In this document: positions 18,443 through 26,524 of the stretch, in pieces
How positions within the stretch are numbered: position 1 is the stretch's first letter
Layout of the letters: each line of letters starts with the position of its first letter
Assembly (NCBI GenBank): GCA_963704455.1
Contig: OY969905.1
Coordinates: 4,278,001 to 4,342,000 of the forward strand
Source of the DNA: DASTCZ01 sp963704455
GTDB taxonomy: Bacteria; Acidobacteriota; Terriglobia; Acidiferrales; UBA7541
Direction of reading: 5' to 3'
Length of the DNA stretch: 64,000 nt
Translations under genes and position numbers: made by a program
The notes under the pieces: generated by a model
The model's database searches: none
The model's input: the letters and a program-made list of their open reading frames with translations, nothing else
Told to the model about the DNA's origin: nothing

Positions 18443-18476
18443 CTCAGGTCCCCGGCAGTTTTTGTCGGGACCTGAG
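18443..18476. terminator. Strong hairpin between GNAT and tadA genes
   Basis: An inverted repeat CTCAGGTCCC / GGGACCTGAG enclosing a 14-base loop. It lies between the stop of the GNAT gene (18517) and the start of tadA (18349). No perfect U-run follows on the minus strand, while TTTTG-type tracts follow on the plus strand. It may act as a terminator or attenuator for the minus-strand pair; direction is uncertain. Confidence 0.45.
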
Positions 18477-18516
18477 GCTTTTGCTTTTGAATTTCTTTGG
18501 ATTGACCTCGACGAAC

Positions 18517-19059
18517 CTAATGAATCGCCTGCCCGGCAGTCTCAATCACAAATTCTACAATCGCGATATCCCGCCGCTCCCCATATGACGCATCGTGCCC
18601 CACCAGTTTTCCCACTTCCCGCCATCCGCACGCCACGCACAGCCGCACGCTATCCGTATTCGCCGCCAGCACGCGCCCCACAAGTTTCCGATACCCAATC
18701 CGCGCCGCCGCATCATGCATCGCCTGCATCAACTGCCGCCCCACGCCATAATTGCGGAAAGACCGCCGCACGCACACAGAAACCTCTCCCACATCCGCGA
18801 GCTGCCGGCGCGCGTCCGACGCCGTCAGCGCGATCCATCCAAGCACCCATCCGCGCAGCTCCGCCACGAGGATCGGATGCCGCGCGTCCGCCACTGCCGC
18901 GTCAATCTGCGCCTGCTGCTCTTCAATGCTTCTTGGATTGTCCTCGAAGGGAATCAGATGGTCCTGTACGCCCTCGTTGAAGATCTCGCGCATCACATGC
19001 GCGTCGCCTTCCACCGCGGGCCGTATCAACAGTTGCGGTCGTGCCTCCGCCGTAGCCAT
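18517..19059 (-). CDS. GNAT N-acetyltransferase (phosphinothricin acetyltransferase-like)
   Basis: A 180-residue GNAT enzyme. It opens with LLIRPAVEGDAHVMREIFNEGVQDHLIPFE, as in the Pat/Bar group. The acetyl-CoA loop is seen as VCVRRSFRNYGVGRQLMQAMHDAAARIG, giving the R/Q-x-x-G-x-G/A-like motif. The C-terminal NTDSVRLCVACGWREVG is typical. The family acetylates small amines with acetyl-CoA in the cytoplasm; the natural substrate is not evident and drug resistance should not be assumed from similarity. The final ~20 residues (IVEFVIETAGQAIH) are non-conserved. Confidence 0.85.
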   Translation of the reverse strand: MATAEARPQLLIRPAVEGDAHVMREIFNEGVQDHLIPFEDNPRSIEEQQAQIDAAVADARHPILVAELRGWVLGWIALTASDARRQLADVGEVSVCVRRSFRNYGVGRQLMQAMHDAAARIGYRKLVGRVLAANTDSVRLCVACGWREVGKLVGHDASYGERRDIAIVEFVIETAGQAIH

Positions 19060-19114
19060 CCGCGGATTCTACCACCGTGCAGCCTTGTTCCTCACTCGGT
19101 GTACTTTTGTTTTG

Positions 19115-19149
19115 GTTGTCATCCTGAGCGGAGCGAAGGATCCCTCCAA
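19115..19149 (+). repeat. Short dispersed intergenic repeat (GTCATCCTGAGCG type)
   Basis: TTGTCATCCTGAGCGGAGCG followed by AAGGATCCCT. This is a short intergenic repeat of a type known from many soil bacterial genomes. A related segment lies at 32237-32301 in the opposite orientation (CTCACCC...TTCGGAATGACGGC). Confidence 0.5.
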
Positions 19150-19375
19150 GCCATCGGCGAAACTGAACCACATGCATCGTTTTCCCCGTGTATCACACTA
19201 AGAAACACATCCCCACCGCCCGCAACTTTTCACCCCCAATCGGTTTTAATATAAGCAGGGCAGAGTGCGAGTGGCGCGCAGGTACCCAGCCGGAACGCCA
19301 TCAGTCCAAAATTTCGAGCAGCTTGCTCCTCCTTCTTTTCGGGACAGGCGACTGCCGCTAAACGAGGTGACGAAA

Positions 19376-20323
19376 ATGCGTAACTTACGATTAGTTCCAT
19401 TCCTGCTGATCGCATTTGTTCTACTGGCCATGCCTGCTTCATCTTCGGCGCAGATCGCCGTAGGCATTTCCGTTCGCGTCGGCCCGCCCGCGCTGCCCGT
19501 TTATGAGCAGCCCGTTGTTCCCGGCGATGGCTATATGTGGACCCCCGGTTACTGGGCCTACGCGAATGCTGACTACTACTGGGTTCCCGGCACCTGGGTT
19601 CGCCCGCCGCGCATCGGCCTGCTCTGGACTCCCGCTTGGTGGGGCTGGGAAGGCGGCTTCTACCGCTGGCACGGCGGCTACTGGGGGCCTCACGTCGGTT
19701 TCTACGGCGGAATTAATTATGGTTTCGGCTACGGCGGTGTGGGTTTCGGTGGTGGTTTCTGGGGCGGCGGATTTTTCCACTACAACACCGCGGTGATGGG
19801 CCGAGCTAGCGTCACCGTCGTCCACAACACCTATATCAACCGCACCGTCATCAACAACAATTCATCTCACACCAGTTTTAACGGCGGCACCGGCGGCACC
19901 ACCGCGCAACCAACCGCCGCGGAGAAAAGCGCCGAGAACGAACATCACACCCCGCCAACCTCCGAGCAAACGAGTCACGAGCACGCCGCCACCGCGAATA
20001 AGTCGCAATCCTTTGCGGCGAACCACGGCAATCCATCTGTTGCCGGAACCTCGAAGGCCGGCGATTTCAGCGGCAATCACTCGGGCGCGTCTGATCATCC
20101 GGCGACTACCACTCATGCTGGCCCCGGCACCAAAAACACAACGTCCAATGCCAATTCCAACGCCAACAAGGGTGGAAACAACGCTGGAAACAAGGGCGGC
20201 AACGCCGGAACAAACAAAGGCGGCAACTCTGGAACAACCAAAGGCGGCAAGACAACGCCACCCAAACCGCCCAAGAATCCTCCACCTCCAAAGGGCGGCA
20301 AGGACGATCACGGCGGCCGCTAA
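19376..20323 (+). CDS. Secreted YxWxPGYW-repeat protein
   Basis: A 315-residue exported protein. The signal peptide is MRNLRLVPFLLIAFVLLAMPASSSAQ. A Trp/Tyr/Gly-rich region at about residues 35-135 repeats YMWTPGYW, YYWVPGTWV, LLWTPAWWGW and YRWHGGYWG, then Gly-Phe-rich FGYGGVGFGGGFWGGG. The rest is low-complexity: His/Asn/Thr-rich, then a (N)KGGN(A/S)GT repeat and a Pro/Lys-rich tail. The ATG at 19376 follows GAGGTGA and starts the signal peptide. The WxPGxW repeat family has no firm function; an envelope structural role is plausible. An intrinsic terminator follows at 20361. Confidence 0.8.
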   Translation: MRNLRLVPFLLIAFVLLAMPASSSAQIAVGISVRVGPPALPVYEQPVVPGDGYMWTPGYWAYANADYYWVPGTWVRPPRIGLLWTPAWWGWEGGFYRWHGGYWGPHVGFYGGINYGFGYGGVGFGGGFWGGGFFHYNTAVMGRASVTVVHNTYINRTVINNNSSHTSFNGGTGGTTAQPTAAEKSAENEHHTPPTSEQTSHEHAATANKSQSFAANHGNPSVAGTSKAGDFSGNHSGASDHPATTTHAGPGTKNTTSNANSNANKGGNNAGNKGGNAGTNKGGNSGTTKGGKTTPPKPPKNPPPPKGGKDDHGGR

Positions 20324-20360
20324 CAACCTGTTGACGGATTAGTTTTCGCTGGCATCCCTC

Positions 20361-20392
20361 GGGCCGATGATCCTCATCGGCCCGATTTTTTT
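20361..20392 (+). terminator. Intrinsic terminator after the YxWxPGYW gene
   Basis: A perfect 10-bp stem GGGCCGATGA/TCATCGGCCC with a three-base loop, followed by GA and seven T. It lies 38 bases after the stop codon of the preceding gene. Confidence 0.92.
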
Positions 20393-20448
20393 CAGCGGGC
20401 GCCACAGCGAATCAACGCTTCGAATTGACTCGCCGCTTTTTTTCATTC

Positions 20449-21354
20449 TTAACTTTTAGCTTTCGCGGTCATGATTTGCGGAAGAAGAATGTCCCGAACA
20501 TAATGCCAGTACGGCACCATCTCGAGCGCCGCGCGTGCATACTTCTCCGCCGCGTTCAAGTCCGGCGTTGTTTTGTGCATGGTGTCCCACGCCAGACCCA
20601 TCAACAATTCCGGCTCTCCCCACGATGGGTCCAAGGGACTTTTGACGGTGCCTCTGCGCTTGCGCGCCTCTACCAGGCCTTTTATGGTGGTTTCGATTGC
20701 TTTGTCCTGCCCGCCACCTCGTTCCGGCGGAGCATTCCAAATGCTGGGCCCGAGCACCCATAGGAGACGCGGATTATCCGGATCAGCGGCCTTGGCGTCT
20801 TTGCTCAAAGGACTGGCTTGCGCAATCAATTCCTGCATGCGCGCGGGGTCCTTCTGGTTCATGTACATCAGAAATCCCAGGCATGAAAGTGCGCCGATCT
20901 TTGCGTCCACAAACGAAGGGTCTTTCACAGCGGAAATATTGAATTCGCCCACTGCGGTCTTGAAATCTTCTTCTAACTCCTTCGGGTCAACGGAGTCGTT
21001 ACCCCCGTTTATCGCCCTCCGCCACAGCGCAAATCCCCGCCAGTAGCGCACGCGCGACGCAAGTTCCTTGTCCTCGACAAACGGCGTCAACTCCCCGTAA
21101 AGGCGCTTCAGCGCCGCGCGGTCCCCTTCATAATCCGCTCGTTGAATTTGCGCCACGATTTTGACTACCGTTTCGCGCGCCGACTGGCCCGACACCGCAA
21201 CTGCCGCTGCAGCACTTACGACAAGCACAGCCAGCATCTTCAGCGCGCTCGCTCCAGCGCGCCCAGCAAGACTCGTATTTCTTCCTGAAGTGTTCGCGGA
21301 TTTCCCCGCCAGTGCCATCGCCAAGTCTCTGCTCAACATTTTTCCCCTCCGCAC
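20449..21354 (-). CDS. Secreted TPR-like protein of unknown function
   Basis: A 301-residue protein with a basic N-terminus and a signal or membrane segment at about residues 35-57 (ALKMLAVLVVSAAAAVAVSGQSA). The rest is alpha-helical, with TPR-like spacing (YWRGFALWRRAINGG, KELEEDFKTAVGEFNISAVKDPSFVDAKIGALSCLGFLMYM, LNAAEKYARAALEMVP). Of the in-frame starts, one nearer the signal segment is possible. No catalytic motif is seen. It is convergent with the YxWxPGYW gene and has no operon partner. Confidence 0.65.
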   Translation of the reverse strand: MRRGKMLSRDLAMALAGKSANTSGRNTSLAGRAGASALKMLAVLVVSAAAAVAVSGQSARETVVKIVAQIQRADYEGDRAALKRLYGELTPFVEDKELASRVRYWRGFALWRRAINGGNDSVDPKELEEDFKTAVGEFNISAVKDPSFVDAKIGALSCLGFLMYMNQKDPARMQELIAQASPLSKDAKAADPDNPRLLWVLGPSIWNAPPERGGGQDKAIETTIKGLVEARKRRGTVKSPLDPSWGEPELLMGLAWDTMHKTTPDLNAAEKYARAALEMVPYWHYVRDILLPQIMTAKAKS

Positions 21355-21550
21355 AAAACATCGCCTGAACTTGCCGGGAATCTATATGAGTGATACGCCC
21401 CAGAAAATGAAGTGTTTCACCTGACTTTTCACATTCCACTCACCCTCTCGCCAAAAGTGCGGCAAGAATTTGCCCTGTTCTTGGAACAAATCCATTGTTT
21501 TCCACCAGTTACGTCGCGCCGGTGCCGCCTGCCTGCCGGTTAGGCAGGGT

Positions 21551-21634
21551 AGGCACGGCAACCTTTGGTTTTCAAGGTTGCGGGTTTTGACTTTCCTTCT
21601 TTGTCTTTTTCTGAAATCTCGAATTTCAGATCTG
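21551..21634 (+). repeat. Dispersed intergenic repeat, copy 1
   Basis: This has the form GCAACCTTTGG...CAAGGTTGCGGG, then TTTTGACTTTCCTTCTTTG, then the self-complementary core GAAATCTCGAATTTCAGATC. It is pyrimidine-rich on the + strand. An almost identical unit follows at 21651, so two copies are in tandem. Confidence 0.85.
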
Positions 21635-21650
21635 AATTCGTCTTTCGCGC

Positions 21651-21735
21651 GGGTGCCGCACCCTTTGGTTTTCAAGGGTGCGGGTTTTGACTTTCCTTCT
21701 TTGTTTCTTTCTGAAATCTCAAATTTCAGATCTGC
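21651..21735 (+). repeat. Dispersed intergenic repeat, copy 2
   Basis: This has the stem GCACCCTTTGG/CAAGGGTGCGGG followed by TTTTGACTTTCCTTCTTTG and the core GAAATCTCAAATTTCAGATC. It matches copy 1 over nearly its whole length in the same orientation. Confidence 0.85.
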
Positions 21736-21966
21736 AATTGTTTTCCTCTTCCACTCTACAATTTTCCTCAGAACTCTCCGCGTCCTCTGCGTTGAAAGCG
21801 GCCTCCACCAATGCTTCGCGTGTCCGCAGCGCAAACCACGCCCATTAACTCCGCTCACCCAATCGCAAAGTTGCGGCGCATCGAAATATTTGCAAAAGTG
21901 GAGTCCTATCGAACGGTCTGTATCCGAAACTTTAGGTGTTTGGATATTTCGGCGGAAGGGGGTCGC

Positions 21967-22383
21967 ATGAACTGGTTCATTTGGGCCTTGCTCTCAGCGT
22001 TTTTCGCAGGTCTTACAGCGGTGCTTGCCAAGGTTGGAGTGGAGGGCATTAATTCCAACCTGGCCACCGCCATCCGAACCGTAGTGATTCTGATCTTCGC
22101 CTGGGCCGTCGTTCTTTTTACGAACGCCCAGTCCCTCTCAACCATCGGAAAGCGCACCTGGATTTTCCTGATTCTCTCCGGCATCGCCACGGGACTGTCC
22201 TGGCTCTGTTATTTCCGCGCCTTGCAACTCGGCGAAGCCTCACGCGTCGCTCCCGTGGACAAGCTGAGCGTCGTAGTCGCCATCATCCTCGCCACAATCT
22301 TTCTCCACGAGCGCGTGACCTGGCATCACTGGGCCGGCGGCCTGCTAATCTTCACCGGCGCCGTCCTCCTCGCCTACGCTTGA
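21967..22383 (+). CDS. EamA-domain transporter (single-domain, DMT superfamily)
   Basis: A 138-residue protein with about four or five transmembrane helices, one EamA domain and so half the length of typical DMT transporters. Visible family segments are LLSAFFAGLTAVLAKVGVEG at the start and LSWLCYFRALQLGEASRVAPVDKLSVVVAIILA near the middle, ending LLIFTGAVLLAYA. Single-domain members are expected to dimerise. The ATG at 21967 follows a GAAGGGGG ribosome-binding site; an in-frame ATG at 21811 would add 52 residues running into repeat sequence. Confidence 0.88.
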   Translation: MNWFIWALLSAFFAGLTAVLAKVGVEGINSNLATAIRTVVILIFAWAVVLFTNAQSLSTIGKRTWIFLILSGIATGLSWLCYFRALQLGEASRVAPVDKLSVVVAIILATIFLHERVTWHHWAGGLLIFTGAVLLAYA

Positions 22384-22390
22384 CGCTCTG

Positions 22391-22515
22391 CCGGGAGTGC
22401 CGCATCCCTTTGCCCTGGACTCGAAGTTGACGCCGGCGCCTGCCTCATAGATGGGGGTTTTGACTTTCCTTCTTTCTCTTCCTTCTGAAATCTCAAATTT
22501 CAAATCTGAGATTTC
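22391..22515 (+). repeat. Dispersed intergenic repeat, copy 3 (divergent)
   Basis: This shares GGGTTTTGACTTTCCTTCTTTC and the core GAAATCTCAAATTTCAAATC with copies 1 and 2 in the same orientation. The 5' stem region is diverged. It separates the EamA gene from the end of the three-paralogue array. Confidence 0.7.
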
Positions 22516-22548
22516 TTTCACCGCCTTACCATGCGCCTTGCCCACGCC

Positions 22549-23385
22549 TCAATACTCCAGCTTCCCCTTGTACATCAGCGACGGAATCGCAAAATCGTAC
22601 CTAAAGCTAGAAGGATCCAGACGAAAATCTCCAGGTTTCTGAGGGCCTAGTTCTTTGTGTTTCTCATCAAATGGCACTACATCTCCAAACACAATCGTCA
22701 GGTTCTTGTCGGTTGTCGTGTATATAGGCTTACCACTTACGGTTCGGGGAAAAACGTAATACGCATACGCCACGGATGGGACTGTTGTCTGAAGGGGCAT
22801 TACAAGTGTGCCGTCAGAGAGCAACAAGGCTGCCCGTCTCGCAGGGAACGGCCATTTGTATTTATTTTCTGTACCCAGAGCATTGTAGGTCAAGCTGTTG
22901 ACTGTTATTTCTACCTTATCATTATCTTCAACCGCCAATTCCGCAGCATGTTGCTGGTCGAATATCTGCTTTTGTTGCAAACTCATCCTGTCGTAGTGCT
23001 TGTGAATCTGGATGTCTCTAACGAGCGCCTGTCGGTATGGAAGAGCCGAGCGAAGACGTATTTCCACCCCGCTGCTAGTACTCCTGTCATTGTAGGTGAT
23101 CATGGGCCCCGTCTCGCGGCCGCGACCCTCATCAAACCACACCCACGGTGAATAATAAAAGACGCTGTGGCAATCCCAAGACGACCAAGTCGTCCAATCC
23201 TTAGTCACCCACGGCGGATCCTTAGTACCTGAAATGCCTGAAAGCGAGAAGAAAACAGAAAGGGCAACGGGGAAGATGATTGCCCAGTTTCTCCACGCGG
23301 TCGCTCTCAATTGCAGGAAGGCGATCCTTCTCTTTCGTATACAGGCAAGATATCGACTCGCAACGACCAAATTTAGTTGGAACAC
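22549..23385 (-). CDS. Secreted paralogue, third member of tandem array (P1)
   Basis: A 278-residue protein read from the GTG at 23385, which overlaps the end of the preceding small reading frame by 13 bases and follows AAGGTGG. A basic N-terminus precedes a hydrophobic segment (AIIFPVALSVFFSLSGISG). The mature part opens with KDPPWVTKDWTTWSSWDC, and later shows LRSALPYRQ, YVFPRTVSGKPIYTTTDKNL and the C-terminal LMYKGKLEY shared by all three paralogues. It is the most diverged copy. An unknown family; acidobacterial genomes carry many exported proteins of this W-x2-W-x3-DC style. It is the last gene of the array; no extension frame follows its stop, only a dispersed repeat. Confidence 0.7.
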   Translation of the reverse strand: MFQLNLVVASRYLACIRKRRIAFLQLRATAWRNWAIIFPVALSVFFSLSGISGTKDPPWVTKDWTTWSSWDCHSVFYYSPWVWFDEGRGRETGPMITYNDRSTSSGVEIRLRSALPYRQALVRDIQIHKHYDRMSLQQKQIFDQQHAAELAVEDNDKVEITVNSLTYNALGTENKYKWPFPARRAALLLSDGTLVMPLQTTVPSVAYAYYVFPRTVSGKPIYTTTDKNLTIVFGDVVPFDEKHKELGPQKPGDFRLDPSSFRYDFAIPSLMYKGKLEY

Positions 23386-23642
23386 GATGCCACCTTCGCC
23401 GAACTGGGCGTAAGACCCTTCAGCGTGATCGTATTGGGACAAGTTGTTGTTATGCTCGCCAACGTGCAAGGAGGGCCTGTCGGAAGCGTACCGGGTATTG
23501 TCACCGGGGCTACACCCAACTTGCTCAATGTCGTCGAGTAAGTCATGAACTGCACCCCGCCGTTGCCGACGCAGGTATAGTTGCAAGTCGATCCGACCTG
23601 ATTAATTGTCGTCGCATACGCCCCGAAAAATTGCTCCCCACG
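23373..23642 (-). CDS. Conserved extension frame after the TGA of P2 (copy B)
   Basis: Ninety codons including the stop, open and in the same frame as the P2 gene, beginning directly after its TGA. It reads GEQFFGAYATTINQVGS, then a Cys-bearing STCNYTCVGNGG stretch, and ends CPNTITLKGLTPSSAKVASC. The only in-frame conventional starts are a GTG at 23555 and an ATG two codons later. Compared with copy A, most base changes near the 3' end are synonymous third-position changes, which argues that it is translated. It is either a read-through extension of P2, a small separate gene, or a recently decayed fusion. The stop overlaps the next gene's GTG by 13 bases. Confidence 0.45.
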   Translation of the reverse strand, partial: RGEQFFGAYATTINQVGSTCNYTCVGNGGVQFMTYSTTLSKLGVAPVTIPGTLPTGPPCTLASITTTCPNTITLKGLTPSSAKVASCSN

Positions 23643-23694
23643 TCAGTACTCCAGCTTTCCCTTGTACATCAGCGTGGAAATCGGGAAGCGAAAT
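23526..23694. repeat. 169-bp perfect repeat, copy B
   Basis: Identical to 24653-24821 (same orientation, 1127 bases apart). It covers the last codons of P2, its TGA stop and the first half of the extension frame. Sequence outside diverges, so this block was homogenised recently or duplicated last. Confidence 0.95.
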
Positions 23695-24509
23695 CCACCG
23701 ATCGGGCCACTATCTGACCGTCTAAAATCCTCGACTCGCTGCGGCCCAAGTACTTCCGCTTTCCCGTGGAATGGCAGCACCTCGCCTTGAACAAACAAAA
23801 GGTCTTTGTCATCGGTTGTGTAGAGTGGCTTGCCGTTCACCGTGCGCGGAAACACGTATTCGGCGCATGTAGAGATGCTATGTTCGAAGCGCGTACCAAA
23901 TTCGACCAGGGTCTGATCACAATACAATTTTGTCTCGATCGGCATGACCAAGCTGCCGTCGCTAAGTATCAGTGCCCCTTGCCGGGATTGTCCTAGCCAC
24001 GAGTAGTCATAGGATCCCCATGTGATTACAACCTGACTGCCATCGTACCTGGCGTTTTCCCTTGTATATTCCTCGTCGAATGCCTGTTTTTTCTGTGCAT
24101 TCAATTTGTCATAGCGTTTGACTGATTGCGCCTGCTTCAGGTACGACTGACGGATTGGCAATGCAGAGCGCAGCTGTACAAAGTAAGACCTTCGAGCCCC
24201 GATCCCGCTTGCGTTGTCGAAGGCGCTAGGCCCTTTCTCGCGGCCTCCAGTGTCCCAATAGTATGCCCAGGGAGAGTACTTCTGAATGTTCTCGCAATCC
24301 CAAGCTGACCATTGCGTCCAGTCCTTGGCCACCCACGGGGGATCCTTTGTCCCTGAAATGCCGGAAAGCGAGAAAAAGACAGAAAGGAAAACGGCGAAGA
24401 TGATCGCCTGGTGCCTCCGCGCGATCGCCCTGAATGGCCAGCGGCTGAACGTTCTCTTGCCCATACAATCCAAATATCCCTTCGCAACGACAAGACCTAG
24501 TTTGAACAC
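23643..24509 (-). CDS. Secreted paralogue, second member of tandem array (P2)
   Basis: A 288-residue protein from the GTG at 24509, which is inside the last codons of the preceding extension frame and is preceded by AAGGTGG. An alternative ATG lies 15 codons in (MGKRTFSRW). A basic segment and a hydrophobic signal/anchor (AIIFAVFLSVFFSLSGISG) precede KDPPWVAKDWTQWSAWDCENIQKYSPWAYYW. Conserved blocks shared with P3 include LRSALPIRQSYLKQAQSVKRYDK, TLVEFGTRFEHSIS and CAEYVFPRTVNGKPLY. It ends in LMYKGKLEY-TGA, after which the frame stays open for 90 codons. Function unknown; likely envelope-located. Confidence 0.75.
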   Translation of the reverse strand: MFKLGLVVAKGYLDCMGKRTFSRWPFRAIARRHQAIIFAVFLSVFFSLSGISGTKDPPWVAKDWTQWSAWDCENIQKYSPWAYYWDTGGREKGPSAFDNASGIGARRSYFVQLRSALPIRQSYLKQAQSVKRYDKLNAQKKQAFDEEYTRENARYDGSQVVITWGSYDYSWLGQSRQGALILSDGSLVMPIETKLYCDQTLVEFGTRFEHSISTCAEYVFPRTVNGKPLYTTDDKDLLFVQGEVLPFHGKAEVLGPQRVEDFRRSDSGPIGGFRFPISTLMYKGKLEY

Positions 24510-24769
24510 GATGCCACCTTCGCGGAACTAGGCGTAAGGCCCTTCAACACGATCGTATTGGGACAAGTTGTCGTCATGGTCCCCAGGGGACACGCCGGGC
24601 CCGGATTAATCGTGCCAGGTGGCACGGTCTTCGGGGGATTCACTAACGCGCCCAATGTCGTCGAGTAAGTCATGAACTGCACCCCGCCGTTGCCGACGCA
24701 GGTATAGTTGCAAGTCGATCCGACCTGATTAATTGTCGTCGCATACGCCCCGAAAAATTGCTCCCCACG
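24497..24769 (-). CDS. Conserved extension frame after the TGA of P3 (copy A)
   Basis: Ninety-one codons including the TAG stop, in the same frame as P3 and starting right after its TGA. The first part is base-for-base identical to copy B. The later part differs (GALVNPPKTVPPGTINPGPAC) but returns to TTTCPNTIVLKGLTPSSAKV. Five cysteines suggest an extracytoplasmic location, yet the frame has no signal peptide of its own, which fits better with read-through from the secreted P3. Possible internal start: GTG at 24682. No known domain recognised. Confidence 0.45.
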   Translation of the reverse strand, partial: RGEQFFGAYATTINQVGSTCNYTCVGNGGVQFMTYSTTLGALVNPPKTVPPGTINPGPACPLGTMTTTCPNTIVLKGLTPSSAKVASCSN

Positions 24770-24821
24770 TCAGTACTCCAGCTTTCCCTTGTACATCAGC
24801 GTGGAAATCGGGAAGCGAAAT
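24653..24821. repeat. 169-bp perfect repeat, copy A
   Basis: The same block as 23526-23694. It spans the end of P3, its TGA and the first ~40 codons of the extension frame. The 1127-base offset is the period of the tandem unit. Confidence 0.95.
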
Positions 24822-25561
24822 TCACCGATCGGAGCCCTATCTACCCGTCTGAAATCCTCCAGGCGCTGAGGCCCAAGTTCTTCCGTTTTCCCGTGAAATG
24901 GCAGCATTGAACCGAGAATAAATAAAAAGTCCTTGTCATTCTCCATGTAGAGAGGCTTGCCGTTCACTGTGCGGGGAAACACATATTCTGCACAAACAGA
25001 AATGCTATGTTCGATGCGCGTGCCAAATTCGACCAGCGTCTGATTACAATCCAATTTAGTCTTGAGCGGCATGACCAGGCTGCCGTCTCCCAGCACGAGC
25101 GCTCCTTGCCGTGATTGTCCCGGAAACGAATTGCCATAGGACAACCAAGAGATCACAACCTGACTGCCATCGTACTTGGCGTTGTCCCTCGAGTATTCCT
25201 GGTCGAATATCTGTTTCTTCGATGCATCCATTTTGTCGTAGCGTTTGATCGACTGCGCTTGTTTCAGAAAAGCCTGCCGGACTGGCAATGCAGACCGAAG
25301 CTGTACGAGATAGTAGGCCCGATTCCAGATCCCATCTGCGTTGGCGTAGGGGCTCAACCCTTTTTCGCGGCCTCCTACGTCCCAATAGTAAGCCCAAGGG
25401 GAATACCGCTGAATATTCTCGCAATCCCACGACGACCACTGCGTCCAATCCTTCGCCACCCATGGCGGCTCCTTCTTCGCAGTCTGCGCCACTCCCGAAA
25501 CCGCCAGCAACGCCGCCAGCGTCACAATCCCCGTGATCCAGAAGGCACTTCGTCGAGTCAC
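24770..25561 (-). CDS. Secreted paralogue, first member of tandem array (P3)
   Basis: A 263-residue protein with its own signal peptide (MTRRSAFWITGIVTLAALLAVSGVAQ) read from a GTG after GGGGGGATT. The mature domain begins KKEPPWVAKDWTQWSSWDCENIQRYSPWAYYW and is close to P2 along its full length, including LRSALPVRQAFLKQAQSIKRYDK and YVFPRTVNGKPLY. Because it alone has a standard signal peptide and an upstream noncoding region, it is probably the first gene of a P3-P2-P1 operon. The shared motif W-x2-W-x3-DC-x9-SPWA defines the family; no function known to me. Confidence 0.78.
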   Translation of the reverse strand: MTRRSAFWITGIVTLAALLAVSGVAQTAKKEPPWVAKDWTQWSSWDCENIQRYSPWAYYWDVGGREKGLSPYANADGIWNRAYYLVQLRSALPVRQAFLKQAQSIKRYDKMDASKKQIFDQEYSRDNAKYDGSQVVISWLSYGNSFPGQSRQGALVLGDGSLVMPLKTKLDCNQTLVEFGTRIEHSISVCAEYVFPRTVNGKPLYMENDKDFLFILGSMLPFHGKTEELGPQRLEDFRRVDRAPIGEFRFPISTLMYKGKLEY

Positions 25562-25759
25562 AATCCCCCCCTAACATTGCCTCACATCTTACATCCATAC
25601 GCCGCCAACCGTACTCCTTACCTTTGTAAGTATCCACTTACTACTCAGAATTTGACGCGCCGCACAGTTTTCGCGTTACACCGGTGCTGTTTTCTTAAAC
25701 ACACCGCAATTGAATAAGCCTGGTGCGAGGCATAAACTCAATGGATGAGGGGACTCTTC

Positions 25760-26368
25760 ATGCGAAAAAGAAATCTGGTCGCTCTTGCTGTTTCAGCCGC
25801 GGCGCTCTTCCTGGTTTTCATTGCCGCCAATCAACCCGCATCGCGCGCGGCAACACCAACGCGAGCGGTCGCACCGGCGGCGCCGCAAACTACGCGTGAA
25901 GTGATCTTCGGAAACTTAAAGCCTTACACTGGCAAGAGCAGTTCTTTCACTATTTCTTTTCCGGGAAATTGGACCATCAAAGACAACAGTACTGCGGACG
26001 AAGTGATTCTGATTGTTTCCGACCCGACTGAGAACGGCATCGTCGTCGTTCGCTCACGCGCTTTGAAGGAAAAATCCGATGACCTCGGCAGCCGGCTCAA
26101 GACTTTTATTCACGATTCGATGAGCACTCTCGACAATTTCTCGATGGGAGATCCGGTATCTCAGCCGGGCGGCACTTTCAATCTTGTCTTCCATTACAAC
26201 CAAATCATGGACAATCAGAACGTCAGGATGTATGGCGAGGGGTTCATCCAACAACACAACGGGCTTCTCGGCATCATCGTATTTTTTCTTCCGCACGAGC
26301 AATACAGCGCCAAATCGAAATCCGTTTACCAAATCACAGACAGTTTTCACGTCACGGGCAAAAAATAA
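25760..26368 (+). CDS. Exported PsbP-like-fold protein of unknown function
   Basis: A 202-residue protein. A lysine/arginine-rich start and hydrophobic segment (MRKRNLVALAVSAAALFLVFIAANQPAS) act as signal peptide or anchor. The mature part shows SSSFTISFPGNWTIKDNS, a pattern typical of PsbP/DcrB-like domains (F-x-I-x-x-P-x-x-W), then ILIVSDPTENGIVVVRSRAL and a C-terminal FHVTGKK. The ATG at 25760 follows GAGGGG at good spacing. The gene is isolated. Confidence 0.65.
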   Translation: MRKRNLVALAVSAAALFLVFIAANQPASRAATPTRAVAPAAPQTTREVIFGNLKPYTGKSSSFTISFPGNWTIKDNSTADEVILIVSDPTENGIVVVRSRALKEKSDDLGSRLKTFIHDSMSTLDNFSMGDPVSQPGGTFNLVFHYNQIMDNQNVRMYGEGFIQQHNGLLGIIVFFLPHEQYSAKSKSVYQITDSFHVTGKK

Positions 26369-26524
26369 AACCGATTTCGCAAGACGAATAATGTGTTGGC
26401 CACAACATCACGGAGCGCTGCGTCGCGCGGCGTCCAGCAACTGCGCGCAGCGGCCGACAATTACTCGCAGCGCCCCGCAGCTTCGCCTTGACTTTAGAGC
26501 GCCGCCGAAACAAACTAACTCTCT

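Noticed and set aside
24770..24772. Selenocysteine at the TGA before the extension frame
   Set aside because: No stem-loop of the bacterial SECIS type is seen directly after the TGA, and no sel genes are in the window; ordinary read-through or separate initiation remains possible.
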